64,000 bases of DNA from NCBI GenBank assembly GCA_015179025.1, contig WHUX01000032.1, positions 248,001 to 312,000 of the forward strand. The letters are read 5' to 3'. This document shows, piece after piece, positions 1 through 10,290 of this stretch (position 1 is the first letter of the stretch; each line of letters opens with the position of its first letter). Under the pieces are notes generated by a model, which ran no database searches, was not told the origin of the DNA, and worked only from the letters and a program-made list of their open reading frames with translations. The position numbers were made by a program, and so were the translations under genes. This DNA is from Terfezia claveryi. Its lineage: Eukaryota > Ascomycota > Pezizomycetes > Pezizales > Pezizaceae.

Positions 1-707
1 AGTAATCCTCTCAATATCGATATAGTTGTAGGGGATTATAGGGTGTTGGTGTCTATAAAGGTATATATAGACAAGCGGTATAATATTACAGGCGGGCTGT
101 AACTATGAATATACAAGTCGGCGGTAGGGGTACAAAGAGGTTATTGGTGATAAGTATAAGTATAAACGCAGTAACAACTCAGGTGTAAAGTGGACTCAAT
201 AAGAGTAAAGCTATATGTAGACTTAGAATACCGCTTGAGTCTTATTGTATTAATTATGTAAAAGTGGTAGCTTATATAGAAGCGTTGATCTGATAACTCA
301 TTATCAGATCTAACGACACTTCCTATAATGGCTTAGTAGAACTAACATCAGATGGTTGCCTAGAATAGGAAGACGCTTCCTATTTAGGAACCCTGCAGTC
401 TGACATACATTGATTAGGTAGCCTGAACTTCAACGCATTGCAGTCAGGCTGTCATACAGAAGATAAGCTTACATACAATAAATAATAACATAAGAATAAC
501 AAACATAAGAACTTAATGGATATCTATAGAAGAGAGTACATGTATGAGAATGCATTTAGAGGTCACACACTTCCTTACTCTAATACCTGTCCATTCTGGA
601 TATATTACTCACATCTGTATGGTTGATCAGGCCATAGCAGTTAGCAGCCATAATTAGGTATTGGAATATTCCCTATCGAGGGTAGGCCTCTTACTTGAGC
701 TATAATA
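1..707 (-). mobile_element. 5' LTR and leader of a minus-oriented Ty3/gypsy element cut by the window edge
   Basis: Read on the minus strand, 707 to 84 is a full-length relative (about 624 bp) of the LTR at 3133-3748. It begins with a mutated TATTATAGCTCAAG (versus TGTTAAGGCTCAAG) and ends CCTGTAATA (versus CCTGTAACA). Similarity continues beyond the LTR end into 1-83, matching the leader of the intact gypsy element (ACACCGCTTGTCTATA, then TTTATAGACA). This is therefore a 5' LTR with its internal region running off the left edge, not a solo LTR and not the 3' LTR of the neighbouring copia relic. Differences from the other LTRs are mainly transitions. The mutated termini suggest an old, dead copy. 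Confidence 0.8.
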
Positions 708-849
708 GAGTAGTCTTTCTAGACTTCTTTATTGGAGGTGGTGCCATGGACTGAGGAATATCAGTTTCCCTAGGCCCTTCACTAGAGGCTTTATCTGGAG
801 ATTCTGAGCTGCTAGTCTCCGAATTTCTTATAGAGACTGGTCGGAGGGC

Positions 850-1800
850 GAGCTTAATCTAGCTAGTATCTGTTCGCACTTAGTAGCTCTCAAAGCTTTC
901 TGTATAACTAATTATATTAGCTTCATAGCTTCTTGGAGAGAGCTTATCGGAGATATTGTAATTAAAGCAGAGGACTCGCTGTCCAAATGGTCTTAGCTTT
1001 GTTCGCTCAGCCTCTGAATCTTTTTTGAGTATAATTTCGATAGGGGTTTTTCCTTGAAGAGTTTTATAGGGAATCCGATTCTTCATATAGGCTACCCAGC
1101 TCAAAGCTTTGTCCCACAGGCCTTTAGGTAGAGTTGACCCTATTAGAGCAGTCCTACTCATAGTAAGGATCATTCGATTTGCTCGTTTGATTATAGTATT
1201 TGTTTCACTATGCTTCAGGATAGTTTCTTTAGAGGCTATACTTTATTGCTTTAGTTCTTCTTGAAGCTCATTATTGCGAAATTCTCCTCCCCAGTCTGCT
1301 TAGATTTGGCTGACTTATAGGGTTGTTGCTGCTTCCAGTTTATTGATTATTTCGATTAACACTTTTCCAGTCTCGCTCTTTTTTCAAAAGGGCTGTACAG
1401 CTATATACTGGCTAAAGTCATCCATAATTACTAGCAGATATTGATATTGTTTGCTAGGTGTGGGAGGTTCAATTAGTCCAACAAGGTCTGCATGGACCCA
1501 TTCTAGAAGTCAGTTTGTCCTGATCTGTAGATCTTTGGGCTGTTTAGGTGTAGCTGGTTTGGTAGCCTTCCCTTGTTCACAAGCCTTATATCGGATCTTC
1601 TCTTTCTGATCCTTCGGGTATTCGGGGAGAGTCTTGAGGGTATTATAGGAAATATGTCTATACCTTTCATGTAGGCTGATTGTAGTTTCCTTACTAGTTC
1701 CCTCGATTCTTTTGATTTCTGCTCTTTTCTAGTTTCCGACTACATTTTTGGGCCTAATCTATAATCTATCGAGATCTTGTTCCATTTTGTAGAGTACTTT
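850..1800 (-). pseudogene. Copia GAG-pre-integrase and integrase relic
   Basis: The minus strand shows a GAG-pre-integrase block (HERYRHISYNTLKTL, then CEQGKATK) followed by an integrase core with VHADLVGLIEP (first Asp), QADWGGEFRNNEL (second Asp) and, after about 35 residues, RANRMILTMSRTALI and LPKGLWDKALSWVAYMKNR. Several stops break the frame (for example after QPF and twice in the VSQI-ADW block). The last 97 residues (1173-880) are uninterrupted. No reverse transcriptase follows; the gypsy LTR starts about 140 bp further on. Confidence 0.75.
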
Positions 1801-2301
1801 TCTGCCCGTCTTTAGCTCTACTTTACCTTTTTTTCCTTACATAGTAAAATCTTCTGGCATCCGTAGGCTACTGATAATATTACTATAGCTAGAGTCATAT
1901 AGGCATTACTCATAATGAATATTTCGCCCATTATACTTAAAGACAAGAGTCCCTATAATTCGGCAAATGGAGGTAGATTGATCATGTACCTCTACTTCGA
2001 TATTGAGGTTGTGTTCAACATCAATAAGTCGGTCATATTCATTTATCGTATAATGGGTAGCTGCTATATTATATTCATAGCACCCTTCTCGTCTGACTCT
2101 TGTTTTGCCAATTCGAATAGCCTTGATGGTGACTCCTTCACTGTCTGAAGCCTTATTATCTGAACATTCTTTAGTTTTCTTAGTCTTCTTTACTTTCTTC
2201 TTTTCACATTTTTTAGTGAAGCATTCGGATTCGGTGTGGTTTAGTCCTTTCCATCCTTTACTGATACAGTAATCACATCTTTTGCCATTATCTCCTTGAT
2301 C

Positions 2302-3042
2302 TCATCCCCTGCCAGCTCCTGTCTTAAGCACTATTGGGTTTTGTACTGAATTTCCAGCATTATCTCCTCTCCTTTTCCCCTTTTGCCTATCTAGGACATA
2401 TGTCTTGAGATGTGTAGTGATATCGCTATAAGTAAGTCCATTCTTTATCTGGATATTTTTAATGAGAGTATTGTAGTAGGGCGGAAGAGTGGCTAGCAGA
2501 AATATCCCTTTGACTTGGTCGTTTTTACTTAAGCCTGTCAATATTGTTCCGAATTCTTTAAGGTCATTTGGGATTGTTCCTCTTAGCATAGATCTCATGA
2601 ATCCCTACTTTTTGTCGAACTCACTAATATATTCTTCAATTGAACTATTTCTATCATTATAGCTGAGTTTGATAACTCCAATAAGTAGGGCTTCAAGTGT
2701 AGTGATAGTCTTGCCTTTGAATTTGGCCTTCAACTCTTTATAGGCTTCGTTAGCTGTTCTAGCTAGTCCAATGATATCTACAACTTCTTTCTCGCAATTT
2801 CTTTTTATTGTAAGGATTGCAAAGTTATTATCTTTCTTCCAGGCTTTAGCATCTATATCTTTGGCTTTTCTGGTGGCTGTAGGATATGGATCTTGGACAT
2901 CTCTGGTGATGATTTCCCATATTGTCTCATCTTTGTGTTCATAGCTGCTAAGTGTTTGCTTAATGGACAGTATTCACTGAGCATAGTCCTATTGTCCGCT
3001 AAGCTTAGACTCGATCTTTGGGATTGAGCATTCTTTAGACAT
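2302..3042 (-). pseudogene. Copia gag relic (UBN2-type) with CCHC knuckle just downstream
   Basis: The frame starts with an ATG at 3042-3040 and reads MSKECSIPKIESKLSG, typical of a copia gag N-terminus. It then carries the conserved blocks EAYKELKAKFKGK, EEYISEFDKK and ILTGLSKNDQVKGIFLLATL. In-frame stops interrupt it near the W of the YAQW-like block and after FDKK. A CX2C...HX4C zinc knuckle (CDYC, then HTESEC) follows at about 2285-2230 in a shifted frame. Gag packages the RNA in virus-like particles; this copy cannot encode the full protein. Confidence 0.75.
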
Positions 3043-3127
3043 AGTTACTGGAAGTAGTGTTGGTGAATCTGGTGGTGGAGAAGGTGGAGTTCTTGCTCTT
3101 CACCCTCTTCTTCATTGGATCTGAATG

Positions 3128-3132
3128 TTAAC
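3128..3132. repeat. Left target-site duplication TTAAC of the Ty3/gypsy element
   Basis: TTAAC lies immediately before the LTR start at 3133 and recurs immediately after the LTR end at 9720. A 5-bp duplication is the normal size for Ty3/gypsy integration. Confidence 0.9.
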
Positions 3133-3748
3133 TGTTAAGGCTCAAGTAAGAGACCTACCTCCTCAAAGGCTAATTCCAATACTCTACTACAATGCTAACT
3201 GATATGGCCTGATCAACCATGTAGATAGGGTAGTACGGATAAAGAGATTGGCGTATTGAAGTGTGTAGCCTCTGACATCAGATCTCATGCATGTATTTCT
3301 CTTCTCGTATCCACCATATTCTATTTGTTATGTCATTCATGTATTGTTATTAGATGTATTCAAGTTATCCCCTGTATATCAGCCTGACTGCAAAGCGTTA
3401 TAGTTCGGGCTGCCTAATCAATATATGTCAGACTGCAATGTTTCTAATTGTGAAGCGTCTTCCTAATAAGGTAATAACCTGACGTCAGTGCTACTAAGCT
3501 GTTATAGGAAGCATCATCTAGATCTAATTATTCATTATCAGATTTGGGCTTCTATATAACCCACCACTTTTACATAGTTAATAAAACAAGACCCAAGCGG
3601 TATTCTAAGTCTACATATAGCTTTACTCTTATCGAGTCCGCTTTACACCCGAGTTGTTACTGCATTTATACTTGTGACTTATTACCAATAACCTCTTTAT
3701 ACCTCTACCGCCAACTTGTATATTTGTAGTTACAGCCCGCCTGTAACA
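3133..3748 (+). repeat. 5' LTR of the Ty3/gypsy element
   Basis: The 616-bp repeat starts TGTTAAGGCTCAAG and ends GCCTGTAACA. It matches 9123-9720 along its full length except for an extra 18 bp after GTAGCCTC and roughly 40 substitutions, nearly all transitions. Confidence 0.92.
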
Positions 3749-3759
3749 TTACACCGCTT

Positions 3760-3779
3760 GTCTATAACACTTTATAGAC
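3760..3779 (+). other. Perfect 8-bp hairpin in the gypsy leader
   Basis: GTCTATAA-CACT-TTATAGAC lies 11 bp downstream of the 5' LTR, where a primer-binding site is expected. A related hairpin is present beside the left-edge element (reading 1-83 on the minus strand). I saw no obvious match to a tRNA 3' end at the LTR border, so a structured or self-priming leader is possible but unproven. Confidence 0.5.
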
Positions 3780-3803
3780 ACAACCTCCGACATCAACATA
3801 TCT

Positions 3804-5530
3804 ATGCTCAGAGGACTTCTTGGTACTGGCTTAGATGAGCATATGGCTGACGATGATAATAATAGTGTCGCTCGAGCCCAACAACAGGCTGAAGAATTTA
3901 TTCAGCGAGAATACTCATCCATTCAGAGTCCATTTCAAGCACGAGATGCATGGGGACCTCGCCAGATTGAGCCACCAGTCTCCATGTCCACTTCTTCAGA
4001 AGAACCTATCATTCGATCAGTTGTGCCCTCTGCACCACCACCACTATTCTCAAGCTCCACACAAGCAGGACCATCTCAGAAGGGCAAACAGCCAATGTTC
4101 CATCACCGAACACCAGCACCAGACACCTCCGCAACCATGAAACTCCTCAAGCATCTAGAAGAAGAGAAAGAAGCAGCATTACGAGAGGTTCGCAAGCTTC
4201 AGGCAGTACAACAATCCAATTCCGCTTTTATTCAGTGAACAGCAGCCGATATACAAAATACAGCCAATGCTGCTACTGTTGGACAAGCTAAGTTATCAAG
4301 TGATACCAGTACTGCACTTACTCAGATACAGGATTTAATCCTTAAAGGACAAAACACTCAAGCCAACGAATTCAGAATTGTCCACTACAATATCGGATGG
4401 CTAAGAAATCAAGCCAAACAACACTATCTTCACTATGATCGATAATTTGGGACTATAGAAAACCGATTCGATAGAATGGAGAACAGACTTACTCAACTAG
4501 AAGGATGAGTGCAAGCACCACGACCCATTCCACCATATAACGGCCTTACATAATAATTGGAACAAGCAGCAGGGAACCCGCCACCACCTCCACTGATCAA
4601 TCTACCTATGGGACCACCATGAGATCCCACTCCACCACAACCACCTATGCTACCTAATGCCACTAGCACAAGTCGCAGGAAAGGCACCCCCTCCTACCAA
4701 GTTTAAGGGTGAATGGATACAATTAGAAGGCTAGATCCTTCAGATAGATGATTACTTTCTCATTACCCTTACTAGAAATGAGAGTCAAAAGCTCACTTAT
4801 GTTGGTCTATGTTTAGAAGGGAAAGCATTGGATTGGTGGAAGGCTAATAGGATAAGTTATACTACATGGGATGAAGTGAAGAAGGCTATGAAGATGTACT
4901 ATAGAGACTACTATCAGGGAGACCGAGCCTATCAAGAGATAACACAGCTGAAGAAGACAGGATCTATCATCGACTATCTCACTGAACTCGATTGACTTAA
5001 TACCTATGCTAAGATCCCTGATGCCCAGATAATCAATATAATCATCTTTAACCTTCCTCATAATCTCCGAGTATCAATGGCTCACTATGAGCAGCTTCGA
5101 CAGGAACCTGCTCTCTGGAGACAGAAACTCATTGAAATAGATATTATCAATACCGAGTTTAAAAGCCGTAACCGCAATCCTCCTCCTATGCAACCAGTGT
5201 CCAAAAAACGAACCTTTGAGGAACGATTACAACCTCAAGGAAGAAAACCCACTGCAACTACCAACTTGTCAAGGGGAGAACATCTCCCAAGTCCCATCTT
5301 CAACAAATGACAAAAAGAAGGGAGATGTACCAACTGTGGAAGAAGCACTCACAAATACTATGAGTGCAAGAGCCAAAGAACAGCAAAAACTCCCCCTCCA
5401 TTCAACGCCTCTACTACTCGTACTACTAGTCAGGCACTAGTACCTGCCAATAAAAAAGCACGAACAGATAAAGGACAATTAAGGATTACAGAGCTGGGCT
5501 CTGAGGAAGAAGAATCAGGAAAAGAATAAG
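3804..5530 (+). pseudogene. Ty3/gypsy gag relic
   Basis: An open frame begins at ATG 3804 (MLRGLLGTGLDEH) and runs 144 codons to a TGA at 4236. The same frame and shifted frames then continue the gag: a proline-rich region around 4510-4690, the Retrotrans_gag core with LEGKALDWW at about 4818, and a CCHC knuckle (CTNCGRSTHKYYEC) at about 5325-5370. Multiple stops and at least one frame change make it non-functional. In an intact copy this would be the nucleocapsid-forming structural protein. Confidence 0.75.
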
Positions 5531-5576
5531 GAGTACATCACCTACCGTCGGACGTACTCCCAGACACTCTCCTCTC

Positions 5577-6230
5577 TTGATGGTCCGGATTTTTATTGCT
5601 GGGGAAGAAGTTGAAACAGTAGTAGACTATGGAGCTAGTGCTCTAGTCGTTGGGAAAAAATTAGCAATTAAGTTGGGAATTTGGAAAAGAGCTAGGGAAG
5701 TTAAAGTTAGGCAGGGAGATGGATCTCGAATTTCTGGAAGAAAATATGTGGTTAATACTAGGTTTAATATGTTGGATTCCTCTTCTCGTTTTTTAGGTAA
5801 GTTTAAGATAGATGCCGAAATTTTGGATATTGGGAAGAAGGATGTTATTTTGGGTTTATCTTGGTTGGAAGAAAATGGATTTTCGGTGGATACTCAGGAC
5901 AGGTGCCTGAGACAGGTCTCTACAGGTTTGATTATTCCATATTCTGTTAGATGGATTCCTACTGTTTCTGTTCTTGAAGTTGAAGAGCCACTAGAGGATA
6001 GTGAGATCATACTTATTATTGACGTAAGCGAACTATACTCTCGTTACGCACATTGCTTTACCACAGAACAGGCAGCTAGACTCCCTGAACACAAGCCATG
6101 GGACCATGAAATCCTCCTCCAAGACCCAACCGCTAAGATACCATTCGGGGCTATCTACAAGACTACATGGGAGGAAGATGAAGCCCTTCAGAAGTACCTT
6201 AATGAGAATCTTCCTACTACCAAAGTCTGA
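5577..6230 (+). pseudogene. Ty3/gypsy aspartic protease domain with altered DSG motif
   Basis: The 217-codon frame has a retroviral-type aspartyl protease: VVDYGASALVVG in place of the usual D-S/T-G-A motif, then DVILGLSWLEENG. It continues into the linker before the reverse transcriptase (EHKPWDHEILL). The Ser/Thr of the catalytic triad is replaced by Tyr, so the protease is probably dead even where the frame is open. The frame ends at a TGA at 6228-6230, directly before the reverse transcriptase fingers. Confidence 0.75.
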
Positions 6231-8934
6231 CATTCACGCTCCTCTGCCGGTACTCCTATCCTATTTGTTCGAAAGAAATACGGATCCTTAAGGCTATGTA
6301 TTGATTACCGAGCCTTTAACCGTCTTACAATACCAAACAAATACCCACTCCCTCTTATCTTTGAGTTGCTTGATAGAACTCATAGAGGTAAATGGTTCAC
6401 ACGATTGGACCTCAAAAATGGGTATAACCTTATCAGGATAGCACCAGGAGATGAATGGAAGACAGCATTCAGGACGAAAAAGTAACTATTCGAGTATACC
6501 GTAATGTCATTTGGGTTGACCAATGCCCCCGCTACATTTTAAGAGATGATGGATACGATCTTTAAGGATATGGAAGGATGTATCTGGTACTTGGACGACA
6601 TACTCATCTATGGAGGTGAGACAGAAAAAGAACATCAACAAATAGTCGAAAAAGTTCTTCAGCAATACATCCAACATGGGTTAGCAGTTAACCTCATGAA
6701 GTCTGAGTTCCATGTCCAGGAGACCCTATTCCTTGATCATATTATCAATAGTCAACACGTCCAGATAGACCTCTCCAAGCTCGAAACCATGTCCAAGTGG
6801 CCTATTCCTACCAAAAAGAAAGAGGTTCAAGCATTCCTAGGCTTTGCTAATTACTACCATCGATTCATTGCCAACTATAGTGCAAAAGCACGCCCCTTAA
6901 TCGACTTGACAAAGGATGTTTCTTTCAGTTGGGGACATGAACAACAGCAAGCCTTTGATAACTTCCGAGAACGATTCCTCACCGCCCCTATCCTCACACA
7001 GTTTGATAGACAACTCGAGACAATTATAGAAACTGATGCTAGTAATCAAGCTATTGCTGGTATCCTCTCTCAATACCATATTGTCAATGGAGGAAAGCAG
7101 CTTCACCCTATTGAATACCATGCCAAAACCCTTTCTGCAGCTCAATACAACTGGCCTATCTATGATAAGGAGTTGTTTGCAATCATAGATTGCTTCCGCA
7201 AGTGGTGAGATTAGTTGGTTGGCATTCTAGTGAACATCTATATAGACCACCAAGGGTTACAATATTTCAATACCAAACAAAAGCTCAACTCCCGTCAAGC
7301 TACCTGGTACCTCCGCATGTCCGAGTTCATCTACAATATTCACTACAGACCCGGTTCGAAGATGGGTAAGCCTGATGGCCTGTCTAGACGTTCAGGGGAA
7401 GAGAAATCAGGTATGGATGCTATATTTTTTGAAGATGGACAACTAATGGTACTTGGGGAAGAGGATGAAGAGGAAGCCGAAGATGTTGAAGTAGAAGGAA
7501 TAGATGTGGCTAGATGGCAGAGGAAAGATAGACTATGGGTGGTACCCTCCGAGTTCAAGTTAGAAGTGCTAAGACAGCACCATGATAGTCAAGTGGCAGG
7601 ACATTGGGGAAGACATTATACTCAAGAGCTAGTGTCAAGGAACTTTACATGGGATAAGTGGCAGGAAGATATCACGAACTATGTGACAGGATGTACTAAG
7701 TGTCAGAAAGCAAAGGCAGATAGGCATAGCAGGCAAACGAAGTTGATACCAATGCCAACTGGAGAATGACTATTTGAGGAAATAGCTATGGACTTCGTTA
7801 GTGAGCTACCAGAGTCAAAAGGTTTCAATGCAATACTCATTATCATGGACCGGTTTACAAAAGTACAATACTATATTCTGGCAAAGACTACATAGACAGC
7901 ATCCGATATTGCTGATACCTATATTAATGAGATATGGAGACTTTGTGGCCTTCCCAGACATATCACCTCTGACCGTGGTCCACAATTCGCCTCTAGATTC
8001 CTCAAGGAGCTCAACCAAAAGCTCAACATAACCCTCTGCCTCTCTACTGCCTATCACCCTTAGACCGATGGACTTGTTGAACGAGCAGTCCAAATACTTA
8101 AGCAGTACCTCCGCATCTACTGTTACAATAGGCAAGCCCATTAGAAACGATGGCTACCCTTAGCTGAGTTTGCCTATAATACTACTGCCTATTCTACCTA
8201 TAAGTACTCCCCTTACTGAAGTTTGTATGGCTTCGACCCTCGCACTATTCACCTTTCAGATGACTATGAATTCTCCTCTCCCGCTGCAGAAGAATGGCTA
8301 GACCGAATGACAACTGTGCACAACCAAATTCACGATACCCTCAAGCAAATCAACTACAAAAGAAGTGCTATACACCTCGAGAAGGCACGAAGGTTTGCTA
8401 TCGACGATTGGGTATTGGTTGACCGCCGGAACCTACAAATACGAGCTGGGAACAACTGTTCCCTTACCAGCAAGTAGATAGGGCCCTACAAGGTCATTGA
8501 AGCTATCGGTTCACATGTATATAGGCTCGAAGTTCCACAAGGCACCCGATGGCACAACGTTGTTCATGTCACTCTTCTTAAGCCATTCAAACAACGAGAT
8601 GAACCACAAGATATGGATGAAGATGAACTGGATATCTTCAAAGTTGAATCCATTGTGGACTCCCGCAAATACAGAGGAATAGTCAAGTATAGGGTGCGTT
8701 GGGTAGGATACATGGAGTTTGAAGATACCTGAGAAACCTTTGACAAGTTGGATAACTACCCAGAAGAGCTCAAGAAGTACCGAGAGAAGTTCCCCAATAA
8801 GCCACATGATGAAAGAGACGTCTGAGGTTCGGACCTACGTCAAGTTAATTTTTTGGATGAAGACATGGTACCTTTTACCCTCCTACTCGTCGCCTTTTCC
8901 CTGTGGGTTTTTTGGTAAGAGGTTTGGTTTTTAA
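6231..8934 (+). pseudogene. Ty3/gypsy reverse transcriptase, RNase H, integrase and chromodomain relic
   Basis: In order: reverse transcriptase with [23 protein letters not shown] and the catalytic WYLDDILIY (about 6580); RNase H with ETDASNQAIAGIL (about 7030) and YDKELFAII; integrase with an HX-H...CX2C zinc domain (HDSQVAGHWG, then GCTKCQ) and a DDE core (AMDFVSELPES, TSDRGPQF, LVERAVQ); and a chromodomain (VESIVDSRKYRG, YRVRWVGYMEFEDT). In-frame stops include TAA at 6540 (where Gln is expected), TAG at 8061 (HPQTDG) and TGA at 8730 (the Trp of the chromodomain). These are C-to-T or G-to-A type changes. No working polyprotein can be made. Confidence 0.88.
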
Positions 8935-9122
8935 TGGCCATGGCATACATGTGTAGGCACACCAGTCTTGTGGTACCCCATACCGTGGGAAGAGAGGTAT
9001 CTTACTAAGAATAGTATTATATCTGCCACCGCAGTTACCTGAGCTATTACTAACACTTGTCTTCTCCAGGGTCAGAAAGACTTGTGTTCAGCTGAGGACA
9101 GCTGCCTTGCAACGGGGAGTAA

Positions 9123-9720
9123 TGTTAAGGCTCAGGTAAGAGACCTACCTCCTCGAGGGCTAATTCCAATACTCTACTACAATGCTAACTGATATGGCCT
9201 AATCAACCATGTAGATAGGGTAGTGCGGATAAAGAGATTGGCATATTGAAGTGTGTAGCCTCATGTATTTCTCTTCTCTTATCCACCATGTTCTATTTGT
9301 TATGTCATTCATGTATCGTTATTAGATGTATTCAAGTTATCCTCTATATGTCAGCCTGACTGCAAAGCATTGTAGTTCGGGCTGCCTAATCAATGTATGT
9401 CAAACTGCAATATTTCTAATTGGGAAGCGTCTTCCCAATCAGGTAACAACCTGACGTCAGTGCTACTAAGCCGTTATAGGAAGCATCGTCCAGATCTGAT
9501 TATTCGTTATTAGATCTGGGCTTCTATATAACCCACCGCTTTTACATAGTTAATAAAACAAGACCCAAGTAGTGTTCTAAGTCTACATATAGCTTTACTC
9601 TTATCGAGTCCGCTTTACACTCGAGTTGTTACTGCATTTATACTTGTGACTTATTACCGATAACCTCTTTATACCTCCACCGCCGACTTGTATATTCGTA
9701 GTTACAGCCCACCTGTAACA
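9123..9720 (+). repeat. 3' LTR of the Ty3/gypsy element
   Basis: The 598-bp repeat begins TGTTAAGGCTCAGG and ends ACCTGTAACA. It is preceded by the purine tract ACGGGGAGTAA and followed at once by the target duplication TTAAC. It lacks 18 bp present in the 5' LTR. Confidence 0.92.
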
Positions 9721-9725
9721 TTAAC
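9721..9725. repeat. Right target-site duplication TTAAC
   Basis: It matches 3128-3132 exactly and closes the gypsy insertion. Removing the element and one TTAAC joins 3132 to 9726, and the minus-strand frame reads through the join (EYPNLPVNIQIQ). Confidence 0.9.
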
Positions 9726-10290
9726 TGGGAGATTTGGATATTCAACTTCATGTTCTGATTTAGTTTCTGGAGCGGGTCCTGCTATGCTGCTCATTTAGAT
9801 AAGTGCTGGGTGTATTTGGTCGAAGCTTATTAATTTGTCCTTGTACTGGATTTCTCCGTCTAGTAGAGATATTTCTGCTTCTTGGATATCAAGGTCGGTT
9901 AAGAGATTTCCGAGCTCTTAATGATTTCTTTCTTCTTCTTGGGTTCCTTTCATTGCTTGCTTACTTGGTGGCTCTTCGCACGTTCTTGGTGGTCCAAATC
10001 TTCTGACAGTTAGATTGTAATAGTATCCACATGATCTAAGGTATCTTTGGGTTTCAACTGGATCTTGTTCGCAGATCTCCATCAGGAAAGAAAATAGTTT
10101 GTCTCCAGTGTCTCTAGAGACAGTATTGCCACTGGAGACAAGGTGTGTCTCCACGATTGGCAGAATATCTCCCAGTGTCTCCAGGAGACACTGGGAGACA
10201 CTGAGAGACACATAGGAGACACTCAGGAGACACTTAGGAGACATAAAAGACACAAAAGACACCAGAGACAACCCTGTCTCCTGGAGACAC
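9726..10290 (-). mobile_element. Probable upstream continuation of the copia relic, with an extra ORF
   Basis: Read on the minus strand, this stretch precedes the copia gag once the gypsy insertion is removed. It holds an open frame (10271-9918) with MEICEQDPVETQRYLRSCGY and, after a stop, a coiled-coil-like segment (LLTDLDIQEAEISLLDGEI) and MSSIAGPAPETKSEHE leading into the join. I do not recognise the protein; it may be an additional N-terminal ORF of the element or an older unrelated insertion. No copia 5' LTR was found further right. The right boundary is arbitrary. Confidence 0.4.
10100..10290. repeat. Degenerate GGAGACACT array arranged as inverted and direct copies
   Basis: The unit GGAGACACT and its complement AGTGTCTCC occur more than a dozen times. 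The first part is mostly complement copies and the second mostly direct copies. A near-perfect palindrome (12-bp arms around one base) lies at 10171-10195. Direct copies are spaced about 10-11 bp, drifting to AAAGACACA at the right, then flip back to TGTCTCCTGGAGACACC. Confidence 0.8.

Larger units (their letters stand above)
708..3132 (-). mobile_element. Degenerate Ty1/copia retrotransposon (gag, protease and integrase part)
   Basis: On the minus strand this reads copia gag, a zinc knuckle, a protease-like region, GAG-pre-integrase and the integrase core, with many in-frame stops. It ends abruptly at 707, where the minus-oriented gypsy LTR begins, so the reverse transcriptase and RNase H parts are missing. 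At the right it is interrupted at 3132 by the gypsy element at 3133-9720, and the same strand may continue at 9726. The order gag-integrase with no reverse transcriptase before the integrase identifies it as copia rather than gypsy. Confidence 0.8.
3133..9720 (+). mobile_element. Structurally complete but decayed Ty3/gypsy chromovirus
   Basis: The 6.6-kb element has two LTRs with TGTTA...TAACA ends, a TTAAC target duplication, gag, protease, reverse transcriptase, RNase H, integrase and a C-terminal chromodomain, plus a purine tract (ACGGGGAGTAA) just before the 3' LTR. The domain order, with integrase last, is that of Ty3/gypsy; the chromodomain places it among the chromoviruses. Reading frames carry many stops, so the copy cannot be autonomous. 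It sits just upstream of the gag start of the copia relic, in the opposite orientation, and so inserted later than that element. Confidence 0.92.

Noticed and set aside
84..707. LTR taken as the 3' LTR of the copia relic
   Set aside because: Its sequence matches the gypsy LTRs, and similarity continues past the LTR end into the gypsy leader, so it is the 5' LTR of another gypsy element.
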